From: Terriglobus aquaticus
Lineage (GTDB): Bacteria > Acidobacteriota > Terriglobia > Terriglobales > Acidobacteriaceae
DNA length: 64,000 nucleotides
Assembly: GCF_025685415.1 (NCBI RefSeq)
Contig: NZ_JAGSYB010000001.1
Span: 2,294,001-2,358,000 of the forward strand
Direction of reading: 5' to 3'
A program made the translations under genes and the position numbers. Below, piece by piece: positions 10,101-18,300 of the stretch. Below the pieces are notes generated by a model, which saw only the letters and a list, made by a program, of their open reading frames with translations, ran no database searches and was not told the origin of the DNA. The first letter of the stretch is position 1; the number at the start of each line of letters is the position of its first letter.

Positions 10101-10593
10101 GGTGAGTGGTGTAGCCCGGCTGCAGAGCGGTGCCTACTACAACGTTCAGGCAAGCTCGCCAGTGCAGTTCGGAACCGTTCGCGCGGATCAACTGCCTGGC
10201 ACGAAGATCTACGGCAACGGCCACGCCGGTCTGAACGGGTACCTGAACAACACGGCGGGTAATGTGCAGACCATCAACCCGGTCACGGGCGCGGTGGTCA
10301 ACACGCCGACGCGCGGCGCGTTCCTTGCACCGCCGAAGACGGTGTACCGGTTCGGCAACTCGGGCTATGGCGCAATCGTCGGCCCGGGGCTCGCACAGAC
10401 GGACATGACCCTGTCGAAGTTCTTCCCAATCCACGAGAGCGTCCGGCTCAAGTTCCAGTGGGATGTCTTCAACGTCCTCAACCGCACCAACTTCAACGGC
10501 ATCAACCTGAACGCAAGCAACAGCAACTTCGGCACCTTCTCCTCGGCCTTCCCACCGCGGCAGATGCAGTTCGGTCTGAAGCTGCTGTTCTAA
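7135..10593 (+). CDS. TonB-dependent receptor with carboxypeptidase-regulatory N-terminal domain (Oar-like)
   Basis: 1152 residues. A signal peptide (LLCIAALTAIPAAVLVHPLAAQ) is followed by a carboxypeptidase-regulatory-like beta-sandwich (about 25-110; ISGTISDPSGAAVPNATVTL), a plug domain (about 115-240, with LALNGRNYTQL and the NGNRSDTNNLTVDGA segment), then a long outer-membrane beta-barrel ending in an aromatic residue (GLKLLF). This is the CarboxypepD_reg/Oar-type receptor expanded in Acidobacteria, thought to import glycans or other large nutrients using TonB energy; the ligand cannot be told from sequence. The ATG at 7135 is chosen because GCGAGG precedes it and the signal peptide begins there; a TTG six codons earlier is the alternative. 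A strong terminator follows, so it is probably monocistronic. Confidence 0.95.
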   Translation: MRRSLLCIAALTAIPAAVLVHPLAAQTIFGQISGTISDPSGAAVPNATVTLTNTGKQLTRTVTTDSSGNYTATTLPLGTYTVAVTAPGFSTAQQQNVEVTADARVTSNLTLQVGQSSEVVEVQGGAVESLNTTNGSLERVIDARQVDNLALNGRNYTQLLTLVPGAVVTNPDIFSVTTSLASNNQTINGNRSDTNNLTVDGAYNQVAGSNGSLMNNVGPDFIAEVKIDTSNASAEFGRTSGPTFNIVTKSGTNQFHGGAFEFLRNSYLDATNYIARRKTQLIYNDFGFFVGGPIIKEKLFFFVGEEWKRLRQQATAQTFTVPTSAMLAGDFSGLCTAGFVNGVCTNATQQLYIPGTSTPIANNNIASRITPDGRAIANVYQTIIKGGLSYRDGQTGTPSNNLTLAPSNPLNFHQDLVRFDYVINQKHSLFGRWIHDQNSLIDPFGTFSNSGILNTTPTQRNRPGQSYLLSETWLIHPNLINQVQGNASWAAQRIPPVGNNWKRETYNFQYQKLYPGVGTYPNGIPIVNVTNFAGFQGPNFGLLSPSTDIQVADNITWVKGDHNFKFGAAYIRDRVDQNGRSNYTGTATFNSLPTTSNCRSATGNTTCYSLADAFLGNFQSYSEASADPVGHFRFNQIEGYAQDSWRATRKLSLEYGLRYQWIQPFYLQGNNATNFDPSVYNAANAVTVTPSGGLVANSGNLYTGLIRAGNGVPSDQQIRVPNVNTALFPLIPTGAPRGFYKMNGAVGPRFGFAYAANDKTSVRGGIGMYYYRPQGNLIFSQLNLPPFLNNTQLGIGNLGTISTQAAAAPGLQGGISAIDPRNKNPYTLQYSFGFQRQLPSSVLLEVNYVGNVAHHQLRQPNINFPDLVSTVTNQNSATPYSSTAIFNPYRGYNAISSNRFDSNYNYNALQVFASKRKGVVTATLAYTYSKALGDSSVNNITLENWQNLQYNYGPLSNDRRHAFVASFVIQAPELRGHNFAVREGIGGWQVSGVARLQSGAYYNVQASSPVQFGTVRADQLPGTKIYGNGHAGLNGYLNNTAGNVQTINPVTGAVVNTPTRGAFLAPPKTVYRFGNSGYGAIVGPGLAQTDMTLSKFFPIHESVRLKFQWDVFNVLNRTNFNGINLNASNSNFGTFSSAFPPRQMQFGLKLLF

Positions 10594-10610
10594 CCACCAG
10601 CAAGCAAGCG

Positions 10611-10648
10611 GGCCCACCTTCTCGCATTGAGAGGGTGGGCCGTTTCTT
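10611..10648 (+). terminator. Rho-independent terminator after the TonB receptor
   Basis: GGCCCACC at 10611-10618 pairs with GGTGGGCC at 10634-10641, the stem is extended inward by CTC/GAG, and CGTTTCTTT follows. It lies 18 bases after the receptor stop codon. Confidence 0.85.
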
Positions 10649-10680
10649 TGCTAGCCACGAGGATGGGTTGTGCGGATCAG

Positions 10681-12543
10681 CTACTCCGCTTTGACCGGCG
10701 GGTTCTCGGTATACGTCTTGCGGACCAGCTCCACACTTTGCTTCGGCTGCATCGTTTCAGAAAACAGGCCTTTGCGGTTATACCCGTTCTGCAGCTTAGG
10801 AATGTTCCGCGTGGACGACCGGAAATCCATCAACACCCATGGCGTGGTTCCCCGCATCTGCGGAATGCGACGGATCATGGCGAACTGATGCTGTAGAACG
10901 TTCACTTGCTGCTCTTCCGTCCAGCGATCGTGCGCTCCGCCGTGATTGCCGGGCGTCGCCTCGGCGCCGAACTCCGACATGATGAACGGCTTTTGTGGTA
11001 GCACCCAGGTCTTCCGGTCGGCGTCTTCCGCCGTGCCTTCGTACCAGCCGATGTATTCGTTCTGACCTACAACATCCAGCGCCGGCATCAACGGATCATC
11101 CTGCACGATGCGATCTTCACTTACGCGCGGACCGATCAGAGCGCTGGTGATCAGGCGCGTGGAATCGGTGTGGCGCGCTTCGTTCGCAAGGTTCGTCAGA
11201 AAGCGTGTCCGGTCGGCGTTGTTCGGCGTTTCGTTCGACACAGACCAGAAGATTACCGACGCTTTGTTCTGATCGCGACGGATCATCTCGTGCAGCATGG
11301 TCACGGCCTTGGCGTAGACCTCCGGACTGCTGAAGGTGATGCGCTGCCACAGTGGGATCTCCGACCACGCCAGGATGCCTGCAGCGTCCGTCGCGCGGGT
11401 CATCCGCTCGTCATGCGGATAGTGGCACAGCCGCACGAAATTCGCGTTGATGGCATGCAGCATCTTGACGATGTTCTGCATATCGGCATCGCTGTATGCT
11501 CGGCCACCGCGCACAGGAGCCTCCGCGTGCATGTTGGCACCGAGCAGCGCTATCGGTTTGCCGTTGAGCAGGATGCGTGTGCCGTCCACACGAACGTCGC
11601 GGAAGCCGATCTGGTCTGCCACGTGATCAGCCCCCGCGCTGATCTGAACGGCATACAGCTTTGGATTGGTGGTGGACCACAGGTCGAGGCGTTTCGCCTC
11701 TGCCTGGAAGGACGCCTGACCGTTGCCGTCTGTCGTCGCCGTGGCGTCAACACCCGCTTCCGGAATGCGGATATTCACCTTGGTTCCGGCTGCGGCGCCT
11801 TCCACGTGAACATAACCGGCAACGGTGCGCGCCGCGGCAGATCCAGGAGCGAAGCTGGCTCCGTGCTGCAGTTGAACGCGGTAGTCGTCGATGAACTCCG
11901 TTGGCACCGTGATCAGCGACACGTCACGTGTGAGGCCGCCATAGTCGTAGAAGTCGTAGAGCAGCGATGGAATGTCGTCCTGGTGACGCGTTGAGTCCAC
12001 CGCCGCCACGACGAAGTTGCTGCCCGGGTGCAGCAGCGCGGTCGCGTCACAATCGAATGGCGTGAAGCCACCCTCGTGCTCACACAGGCGCTTGCCGTTC
12101 ACCCAGAACACCGAACGGTAGTTGGCCGCGCCAATGTGCAGGAAAGTGCGCTGGCCCGGCTGTGGCGTGTAGTCGAAGTCGCGCTGATACCAGACCACGC
12201 CTTCAAAGCGCAGCAGCGTCGGATCCTGCGTGTTCCAGTCGCCCGGCACTTTCAGCGTAGGCGCGGTGCTGAAGTCATACTCGGAGTTGTGCGGTCCACT
12301 GCTGATGTTGGGATGCGTGTTCAGGGCATAGCCCGTGTCGCGAATCTTGCCTTGCGAGTCATAGAGCTCACGCGCGGGCGGCTGCTCCACCAGGTAGTGC
12401 CAGTCTCCATCTAGAGACTGTGCCGGCCGGCGGTCGGCACCCACCAGCAACGTTCGAAGTGGTGTCTGTTGAGCGGCGGCACTGGCGGTCAACACAAGGC
12501 AGGCAACGGCGGCAAGCGGCTTGCTGCAGGAACGAAGGCGCAC
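10681..12543 (-). CDS. Secreted glycoside hydrolase family 2 (beta-glucuronidase/beta-galactosidase-like)
   Basis: 620 residues with a signal peptide (about 1-24, ending SAAAQ). Domains run in the usual GH2 order: sugar-binding jelly roll (about 40-215; LDGDWHYL, FEGVVWYQRDF), immunoglobulin-like middle (about 215-320) and TIM barrel (about 320-600). The acid/base is Glu438 in WSVSNE and the nucleophile is Glu524 in IMSEFGAE, both at expected positions. The GANMHAE and RLCHYPHDE segments match the active-site region of beta-glucuronidases. It cleaves beta-linked sugars in the periplasm or outside; exact specificity is uncertain. It faces the TonB receptor tail to tail, and a membrane protein and a putative glycosidase gene lie beyond its start, so the group may act on one glycan. 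Confidence 0.93.
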   Translation of the reverse strand: MRLRSCSKPLAAVACLVLTASAAAQQTPLRTLLVGADRRPAQSLDGDWHYLVEQPPARELYDSQGKIRDTGYALNTHPNISSGPHNSEYDFSTAPTLKVPGDWNTQDPTLLRFEGVVWYQRDFDYTPQPGQRTFLHIGAANYRSVFWVNGKRLCEHEGGFTPFDCDATALLHPGSNFVVAAVDSTRHQDDIPSLLYDFYDYGGLTRDVSLITVPTEFIDDYRVQLQHGASFAPGSAAARTVAGYVHVEGAAAGTKVNIRIPEAGVDATATTDGNGQASFQAEAKRLDLWSTTNPKLYAVQISAGADHVADQIGFRDVRVDGTRILLNGKPIALLGANMHAEAPVRGGRAYSDADMQNIVKMLHAINANFVRLCHYPHDERMTRATDAAGILAWSEIPLWQRITFSSPEVYAKAVTMLHEMIRRDQNKASVIFWSVSNETPNNADRTRFLTNLANEARHTDSTRLITSALIGPRVSEDRIVQDDPLMPALDVVGQNEYIGWYEGTAEDADRKTWVLPQKPFIMSEFGAEATPGNHGGAHDRWTEEQQVNVLQHQFAMIRRIPQMRGTTPWVLMDFRSSTRNIPKLQNGYNRKGLFSETMQPKQSVELVRKTYTENPPVKAE

Positions 12544-12664
12544 TGGCAGAATCCTCGCGACAACTCTATCGCACGCACAATACCTTCGGCTTAGGACTGC
12601 GGTCCCATTCGTTAGCGCCAGGCGTCATCCTTGCAAGAAAAGGCCGTGCGAATCTCCCCCAATC

Positions 12665-13714
12665 TCAGGCGGCGACCTTGCTCACCAGGCCACTGGCATG
12701 CACGTGCTGCGGGTTCGTGGATCGGTCGGCCAGACGTTCTGCGAGCAGGATGATGCACACCGCCGTGTAAGGGCATAGCTCTCCGTAGATCCGCGTCTCC
12801 AGAATGACGCCCGTATAGAACATGATGGCAAACCACGGAACGACGATCCAGATGTAGTTACCGAAGCGGACCGGCTCGATGCGTCGCCAGAAAAGAAGCA
12901 CGATCGGGAACAGGTAGCCGCAGATGTTGAGCAGAGCCGGAACCAACCGGATTTTAAGCCTGCCCGCGTTCTCGGCGATGCGAATGTAGTTCTCGGATTC
13001 GTCGTTGCCGTTGAAGTGGTAGGACAGCCACAGCTTGATGGCGAGCCAAACCGCACAGAGCAATCCTGCCCGCAGCCACGGGATGCGACGCCAGTCGAAT
13101 CGCTCCTGCAAGGGCGCGTCCGCTTCCGGGTTCCTGCTTACAGCATCCAGCACAAAGATGCCCGCAAGAAACAGCGTCGTTTCACGGTTCCACGTCCCGA
13201 CGGCAACAGTCAGCAGCAGTGGGAGAAAACGCCTGGTGTAGACGCAGACCAGGCCCACGGTGAAAAACGCGAGGCTGATCATGTCATACGGGTAGGAGTA
13301 GTTCGCTTCCACGTGAATGGTGTACGTCCACATCACCGTGAACAGAAAGAATGGGAAGACGAACATCGACAGGGAGCGCCGGGGGCTGACGGCTCGGTAC
13401 AGCAGTTGGGTAAAGACGGCGGCCACTGCGAACGCGACCAGGCTGACAAGAAAGAACGGAGCGCGCGACCACGGGATAACGCCGTTTGCATGCGAAAGAC
13501 GATGCATCAGCCACGGCGATGCATAGATAGGTTTCAGTAGAAAGATCGGCAGGACCCGCTCCTGAAACGGCAAGCGTTCGTGACCGGAGAGATAAGCCGG
13601 CAATCGAAGATAGAAGTCCGTGCTTCGCGCATAGAACCGCACGAACTGCAGACCCGCGCAGGCGTACAGCAGCACAATAACTGCGCGAGAGATGCGGTGG
13701 CGAACAGCGGTCAT
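12665..13714 (-). CDS. Polytopic membrane protein of unknown function
   Basis: 349 residues from ATG at 13714; the frame extends 24 codons further, but the added stretch is Cys/Ser-rich and unlike protein. At least eight hydrophobic segments are visible, for example APFFLVSLVAFAVAAVFTQL and LLCAVWLAIKLWLSYHF, with short loops. The WNRETTLFLAGIFVLDAVS segment resembles families of uncharacterised bacterial membrane proteins. There is no recognisable transporter or glycosyltransferase signature, although multi-spanning proteins of this style can be lipid-linked-sugar transferases. It lies about 120 bases upstream of the GH2 gene on the same strand and could be cotranscribed with it. Confidence 0.75.
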   Translation of the reverse strand: MTAVRHRISRAVIVLLYACAGLQFVRFYARSTDFYLRLPAYLSGHERLPFQERVLPIFLLKPIYASPWLMHRLSHANGVIPWSRAPFFLVSLVAFAVAAVFTQLLYRAVSPRRSLSMFVFPFFLFTVMWTYTIHVEANYSYPYDMISLAFFTVGLVCVYTRRFLPLLLTVAVGTWNRETTLFLAGIFVLDAVSRNPEADAPLQERFDWRRIPWLRAGLLCAVWLAIKLWLSYHFNGNDESENYIRIAENAGRLKIRLVPALLNICGYLFPIVLLFWRRIEPVRFGNYIWIVVPWFAIMFYTGVILETRIYGELCPYTAVCIILLAERLADRSTNPQHVHASGLVSKVAA

Positions 13715-13889
13715 TGCGGAAAGTATGAGCGACGAAGCGGACCTCGACACGCTACACATCGACTGGCAGCGACAGCATCGGCACAAGTGGCAGAGAACGA
13801 CATCCGAACGTTAGGGACGGCAGCGGCGGGCAACGAACTTTGCCGGGCGCGGCAGGAGAGCTTCGGTCTTAACTACGTAGAGGAGAAAC

Positions 13890-15692
13890 ATGCCACGCCT
13901 GCCGTTCATGCAGCACAATGCGCTTTCTGAAATCATTCGTGGTCTTCTGCTGTGTCTCGCAAGTTCCGCCGGGCCGCTGTTTGCGCAGGACGGGTTGCGG
14001 ATCACGTATGGCCAGCAAGGCATACAGACCCTGGCTTACCGCGGCCAGGTACTCGAAGACGTAGGCCGCTATCCCGAAGACGCTTTTCACATCTGGCACA
14101 TGAAGAGCACGGACCTGGCGGGCCGCCCATTGAGCGACGGCGAGCATGGCTGGGGAGAAGCGACCAAGCGGCGCACCTGGAATGCAGCCACGCACACCTC
14201 CACCTATGAGTTCGGCTGGGGAACCATCGTTACTGAGTTCAACCAACAGGGCGACACGCTCAACGTGACCGTAACGGAGGTGAACCACACCGGGAGTGGC
14301 ATCCGCTTCGCCGGCGCCACGCTGTATCCGTTTGCGTTGCATTTTCCGCGGCTGCCGGCGGGCTTTGCAGACGCACGCAGTCACCAGTTCGCATTCAACA
14401 CGACAGGTCCGAGCGTCACCGTCGCGGACTTCGGTGACGGTGAGGTTGCCGCCGTTGTTCCCGAGGTGACGAAGCCCCTGTACAGCGGCTTTCAGCCCCT
14501 TGCTACACCCAACGCATACACCGCGCTTGTCAGTTCCACCGCCCCGGATTCGTTGGCTGTGTTTGAACCTCACCGGGACAGGTCCATCGAACCCGGGCAG
14601 ACGGATCGGTTCACCGTTTCGTTCCGCTTCGCACCCTCGGGAACGCCCCGGGCGACGATCGGTGCTGACGCGTATGCGGCATGGGCGGCGCATTGGCCAG
14701 CCCGCCTGCACTGGAGCGATCGCCGCATCGTTGGAACGGCGTACTTGGCAAGCTCAGCGCCCGGCGACCGCAGTCGACCGGCTGGGTACGCCAACAACCC
14801 CCGTCGCTACTTCAACACCGGCGACAGTCATGACTTCGACATTCGATCTGCTGACGGCATCGTCAAGTTTCAGCGCAGAGTTCTGCAACAGGCGGCCGAC
14901 ATCGTCACCAATCTCCGCCGGCTACACGCACAAGGTGTCATCACCTGGGACGTGGAGGGCGAAGAGTACCCCATGAACACTAGCTATGTGTGCGCTCCCG
15001 ATCAGATCGCGACGATCGCGCCGGAGATGGAAGCCGTCGTCCAGGATCCACAATCGAAGTTCCAGGGTATGCGGCTGGACGATGCCTACTTCCGAACCAT
15101 TCGAGACGCAGGCTTCCGAGTGGGTGTGTGCGTTCGACCGCAGAACTTTGTGCGGAGCGCTGCCGGTTCGGCGGAACAGGTCTCGCTTTCGAGCCGGGCA
15201 GACATTGCTGCTTTGCTGATCCGCAAAATGCGCTTCGCCCACGATCGCTGGGGTGCGACGCTCTTCTATCTCGACTCCACGGTGGATCCGCGTGGAGCTG
15301 TACTAGACGCGTCCATTGTGCAGCAAGCCGCGGCGGCCATGCCCGATTCCCTGCTGATTCCGGAAGAAAGCACGCCTGCCTTCTACGCGGACACCGCGCC
15401 GTTTCAGAGCTTTTTGTTCCACGGCGACCTGGGCACACCCGCGGACATTTACGCGATGTATCCATCGGCGTTCAGTGCCAACCTGGTGAACGACGTTGGC
15501 GCCGCGCAGCTCGAGGCACATCGCGCGGAGCTAACCGAAGCGATCCGCCGCGGCGACATCCTCATGGTGCACGCGGACTCCTGGCACCCCAACAACGATG
15601 TGGTGCTCCGCATGGTTGCGGACGCGGCGGACAGCGGAAAGCGGCATCGCGCAGGAGCGGCACCACACAGCACCGGCGCGCCTGCGAAATGA
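13890..15692 (+). CDS. Secreted putative glycosidase, unclassified
   Basis: 600 residues starting at ATG 13890 behind an excellent site (GAGGAGAAAC). A signal peptide ends near residue 33 (GPLFAQDG). Residues about 35-275 look like an all-beta N-terminal domain. From about residue 330 a TIM-barrel-like part contains VITWDVEGEEYPMN, GMRLDDAYFRTIRDAGFRVG, ATLFYLDSTVDPRGAV and SLLIPEEST. Acidic residues at the ends of these predicted strands are as expected for a retaining or inverting glycosidase, and the Asp in FYLDS is a plausible catalytic residue. I cannot assign a named GH family. It is next to a GH2 enzyme and a TonB receptor, supporting a role in glycan breakdown. Function is inferred. 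Confidence 0.72.
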   Translation: MPRLPFMQHNALSEIIRGLLLCLASSAGPLFAQDGLRITYGQQGIQTLAYRGQVLEDVGRYPEDAFHIWHMKSTDLAGRPLSDGEHGWGEATKRRTWNAATHTSTYEFGWGTIVTEFNQQGDTLNVTVTEVNHTGSGIRFAGATLYPFALHFPRLPAGFADARSHQFAFNTTGPSVTVADFGDGEVAAVVPEVTKPLYSGFQPLATPNAYTALVSSTAPDSLAVFEPHRDRSIEPGQTDRFTVSFRFAPSGTPRATIGADAYAAWAAHWPARLHWSDRRIVGTAYLASSAPGDRSRPAGYANNPRRYFNTGDSHDFDIRSADGIVKFQRRVLQQAADIVTNLRRLHAQGVITWDVEGEEYPMNTSYVCAPDQIATIAPEMEAVVQDPQSKFQGMRLDDAYFRTIRDAGFRVGVCVRPQNFVRSAAGSAEQVSLSSRADIAALLIRKMRFAHDRWGATLFYLDSTVDPRGAVLDASIVQQAAAAMPDSLLIPEESTPAFYADTAPFQSFLFHGDLGTPADIYAMYPSAFSANLVNDVGAAQLEAHRAELTEAIRRGDILMVHADSWHPNNDVVLRMVADAADSGKRHRAGAAPHSTGAPAK

Positions 15693-15710
15693 ACGGAACG
15701 CACGCGTCAC

Positions 15711-16898
15711 TTAGCGTTCCGGCACGGCTGGCAATCGCCGTTCCAGAGCGGTCTGCATGGTCTGCGCGCGAACCTGCCACGTGTTGCGGTAGCTCTCTTT
15801 CCACCGCAGCGCCTCGTGGCCGTCGCAGAATCCAGATGCACGCAACACTTGCAATGCAGCGACCAGGTCGTTCGCATCAGAGACGAGCCGAACCAGCGGT
15901 TCCTTGCGCAGCAGTTCCGCGAATCCGCGAGTGGCAATAATGGGCCGACACGACGCCAGGTGCTCGTAAAAGCGCGTGCTGGAGCCAGAGAAGGTAGGTT
16001 CCCGCTGAAAGTATGGCAGGACGGCAACGTCTATGGCGCGCGCGTAGTGCACCAGATCGCCATACGGCTTAGCCCCGACAAAGCACGCGTTGCGGCAGTA
16101 CTGCACCTCCTGCCGAGCGTGCAGGTGCTCCGGGTCGTCCACGTCGTTGCCCACCGGACCCACAAAGAGCCACGTGAGCCAAGGCGTTCGCTGCACGGCT
16201 TGCAACAGCAGCAGCCAATTCACATTGCTTCCCATGTTGCCCAGCACACCAGCCACTGGCCGCTTGCGATGCGATGCCGCCTGTGGCAGCTCGCGAGCCT
16301 GCAGCAAGGGTGCAGGCAGCAGGTGGGCCGCACGCACTCCGTTGGGCAGCACCTGGATTTTAGCGGTGTCGCATCCAGCGTCCTCCACCAGGTAATCCCG
16401 CAGCCGATCGGAATTAGGGCAGACAAGGTCGGCCCTGCGGCACAGCCGTCGATCCAGACCGCGAACATCAATGCGACCCGCACTGGTGTAATCGGCGATG
16501 CGGTCAGTGAGCCAGTACACCACTGGCCCTTGCCAGCGCTCCGCCACGGGTGCCAGGAACGGTGTGGTGCAGACAAGAACGTCACGCTGCGCATCGGTGG
16601 CGTGTGAAGCGATTCTGCGGCACACGCTGGGTCCGAGCCGTGCCAGCGCGGACAGATGGGGCCTCGCATAGCCGGGCATGCGGCCGAAGTGTTGAATGTG
16701 GAACGTCGGTGTACGGCGCACCGCGGGCTTTTTGGGCAAGTCGATCCATCCCGCCAGCCAGCGCGCTTCAGGCTTCCACCCAAGAACCGGGACATACTCC
16801 GAAAGCGCACACGCGAGTTCCTCGTCCAACGCCGCGGAGAGTTGCAGCAGGTGCCAGGTGCGGCATGCCTGCCGGGGCGCAAGCGTTTCAAGCTGCAT
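15711..16898 (-). CDS. Glycosyltransferase, GT-B fold, exopolysaccharide cluster
   Basis: 395 residues from ATG 16898; a start at 16922 is also possible. The C-terminal half carries the GT-B nucleotide-sugar-binding pattern, with GVLGNMGSNVNWLLLL, VAVLPYFQREPTFSGSSTRFYEHLASCRPI and a following ATRGF. The N-terminal half has the YWLTDRIADYTSAG and LVCPNSDRLRDYL segments of retaining transferases. It probably adds a sugar to the lipid-linked repeat unit in the cytoplasm. It is the last gene of the minus-strand polysaccharide operon and its start overlaps the end of the WecA-like gene by 11 bases. Donor and acceptor are unknown. Confidence 0.85.
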   Translation of the reverse strand: MQLETLAPRQACRTWHLLQLSAALDEELACALSEYVPVLGWKPEARWLAGWIDLPKKPAVRRTPTFHIQHFGRMPGYARPHLSALARLGPSVCRRIASHATDAQRDVLVCTTPFLAPVAERWQGPVVYWLTDRIADYTSAGRIDVRGLDRRLCRRADLVCPNSDRLRDYLVEDAGCDTAKIQVLPNGVRAAHLLPAPLLQARELPQAASHRKRPVAGVLGNMGSNVNWLLLLQAVQRTPWLTWLFVGPVGNDVDDPEHLHARQEVQYCRNACFVGAKPYGDLVHYARAIDVAVLPYFQREPTFSGSSTRFYEHLASCRPIIATRGFAELLRKEPLVRLVSDANDLVAALQVLRASGFCDGHEALRWKESYRNTWQVRAQTMQTALERRLPAVPER

Positions 16899-18300
16899 CG
16901 CGATACGCCACCGGCTCTGCATCCAGTTGCAGGCGTTGCGTGTCGTACCTGCGAAGTGGCGCCAGCGCCCTGGTCAGGGCCTCGGGTGCAATATTGATTG
17001 ACCCGATGAGCACGATCCAGCACTCTTCGCCCAATCGCACGTGCATGGTGCACCCCGGATCATTCAGGACGCGAAAGCGATGCGTTGCGAAGCGGCGTTC
17101 TCCCAGCTTCAACTGCACGCTCGCGATGTCGAGCTGATCGCACGCTCGGCGAACCAGCTTCCAGCAATCTTCGGCGTTCGCAGCACGCATCAGACCCCGG
17201 TGCATGTCTTCCAGGTGAATCTGCTGACGAACCGCGCGGCGTATTAGCGTGTGCGAGAGCATGCGCTGCGCTACGCGAAACTCCACGTATTTCAACTGGT
17301 GCACACCGGCCCCGACCATGGCCACGAACAGCACCAGAAAGACAAGCGCGGGCCAGTGCGGCAGTTGAGACTGGACGACTGCAAGGCATGCGAACAAGGC
17401 GCAGCAGCCGTACAGCAGAAGCGCGGCATGCCGCGTAGAAAGGCCCAGGTCCTGCACGCGGTGATGGATGTGGCCATGATCACCCTGCGTGATCGGGGCT
17501 TCGCGCAGCAGCCGCCGGCCAATGGCAAGTGTTACGTCCACCAGCGGCAGACCCAGCGTGAACAGCGGCCCCAGCATGCCCCAGCCGCCTAGATGCCCGC
17601 TCCACACCAGCCCCAGACATCCCAGCAGAAAGCCGATCGTCAGGCTGCCGCTGTCGCCAAGAAATACCGATGCCGGCGCAAAGTTGAATCGCAAGAACGC
17701 CAGCAGCGCTCCGGCAAGTGGTGCGGTCGCAATGGCAAGCCCGGTGTTTCCGGTCAGTAGCGCCACGCTCAGCGTCGTGAATGTAGCGGTCAGGCCAACG
17801 CCGGTCGCCAGACCGTCCATGCCGTCAATCAGGTTCACGGCGTTGGTGCAGGCCAAGAGCCAGATCACGCTCAGGACCCATCCGATCCACACCGGTCCGT
17901 GGTGCAGCGTGAGCCGCGCACCCAGGCTGACGGCAAGCACCGCAGCCACCGTCTGCCCCATGAACTTCTGCCGCGCCCTCAGGTTCAGCAGGTCATCTGC
18001 CAGCCCCACCAGGAAAATGAGCAGGGTTGCGGGAAGCAGTGCCGTGAACAACGGCCGATGCTGCACATACAGCGAATAGCCACGCGGCAGCAGCAGGTAC
18101 GCAGCACCCAACGCCGCAAAGTAGGAAAGGACCACGCCGATGCCTCCGCACCGCGGCACCGGAACCGCGTGCAGCTTGCGGTCCGTATCAGGCTCGTCGA
18201 CCAGACCCTTGCGCAAGAACAGGTCCCGGCACGACGGTGTGAGCACGATACAGAAGACAAAGGCGAGCACAGCGAGCACAACGAGCATTCCGAAATTCAT
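16888..18300 (-). CDS. Polyprenyl-phosphate sugar-1-phosphate transferase, MraY/WecA family
   Basis: 470 residues, about ten transmembrane helices. The family motifs are all present: DDLLNLRARQKFMGQ, NAVNLIDGMDGLATG, GDSGSLTIGFLLG and the HIHH loop in GDHGHIHHRVQDLG. These enzymes transfer a sugar phosphate, commonly GlcNAc-1-P, from UDP-sugar to undecaprenyl phosphate and so start repeat-unit synthesis. About 110 extra residues after the last helix form a soluble cytoplasmic tail (LEDMHRGLMRAANAEDCWKL onward) not found in WecA; its role is unknown. It overlaps both neighbours (four bases upstream, 11 downstream) in the exopolysaccharide operon. The actual sugar is not determined. Confidence 0.92.
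   Translation of the reverse strand: MNFGMLVVLAVLAFVFCIVLTPSCRDLFLRKGLVDEPDTDRKLHAVPVPRCGGIGVVLSYFAALGAAYLLLPRGYSLYVQHRPLFTALLPATLLIFLVGLADDLLNLRARQKFMGQTVAAVLAVSLGARLTLHHGPVWIGWVLSVIWLLACTNAVNLIDGMDGLATGVGLTATFTTLSVALLTGNTGLAIATAPLAGALLAFLRFNFAPASVFLGDSGSLTIGFLLGCLGLVWSGHLGGWGMLGPLFTLGLPLVDVTLAIGRRLLREAPITQGDHGHIHHRVQDLGLSTRHAALLLYGCCALFACLAVVQSQLPHWPALVFLVLFVAMVGAGVHQLKYVEFRVAQRMLSHTLIRRAVRQQIHLEDMHRGLMRAANAEDCWKLVRRACDQLDIASVQLKLGERRFATHRFRVLNDPGCTMHVRLGEECWIVLIGSINIAPEALTRALAPLRRYDTQRLQLDAEPVAYRDAA

Noticed and set aside
9538-10617. 359-codon minus-strand ORF opposite the receptor's C-terminus
   Set aside because: Same antisense pattern; it also runs into the receptor's terminator hairpin.
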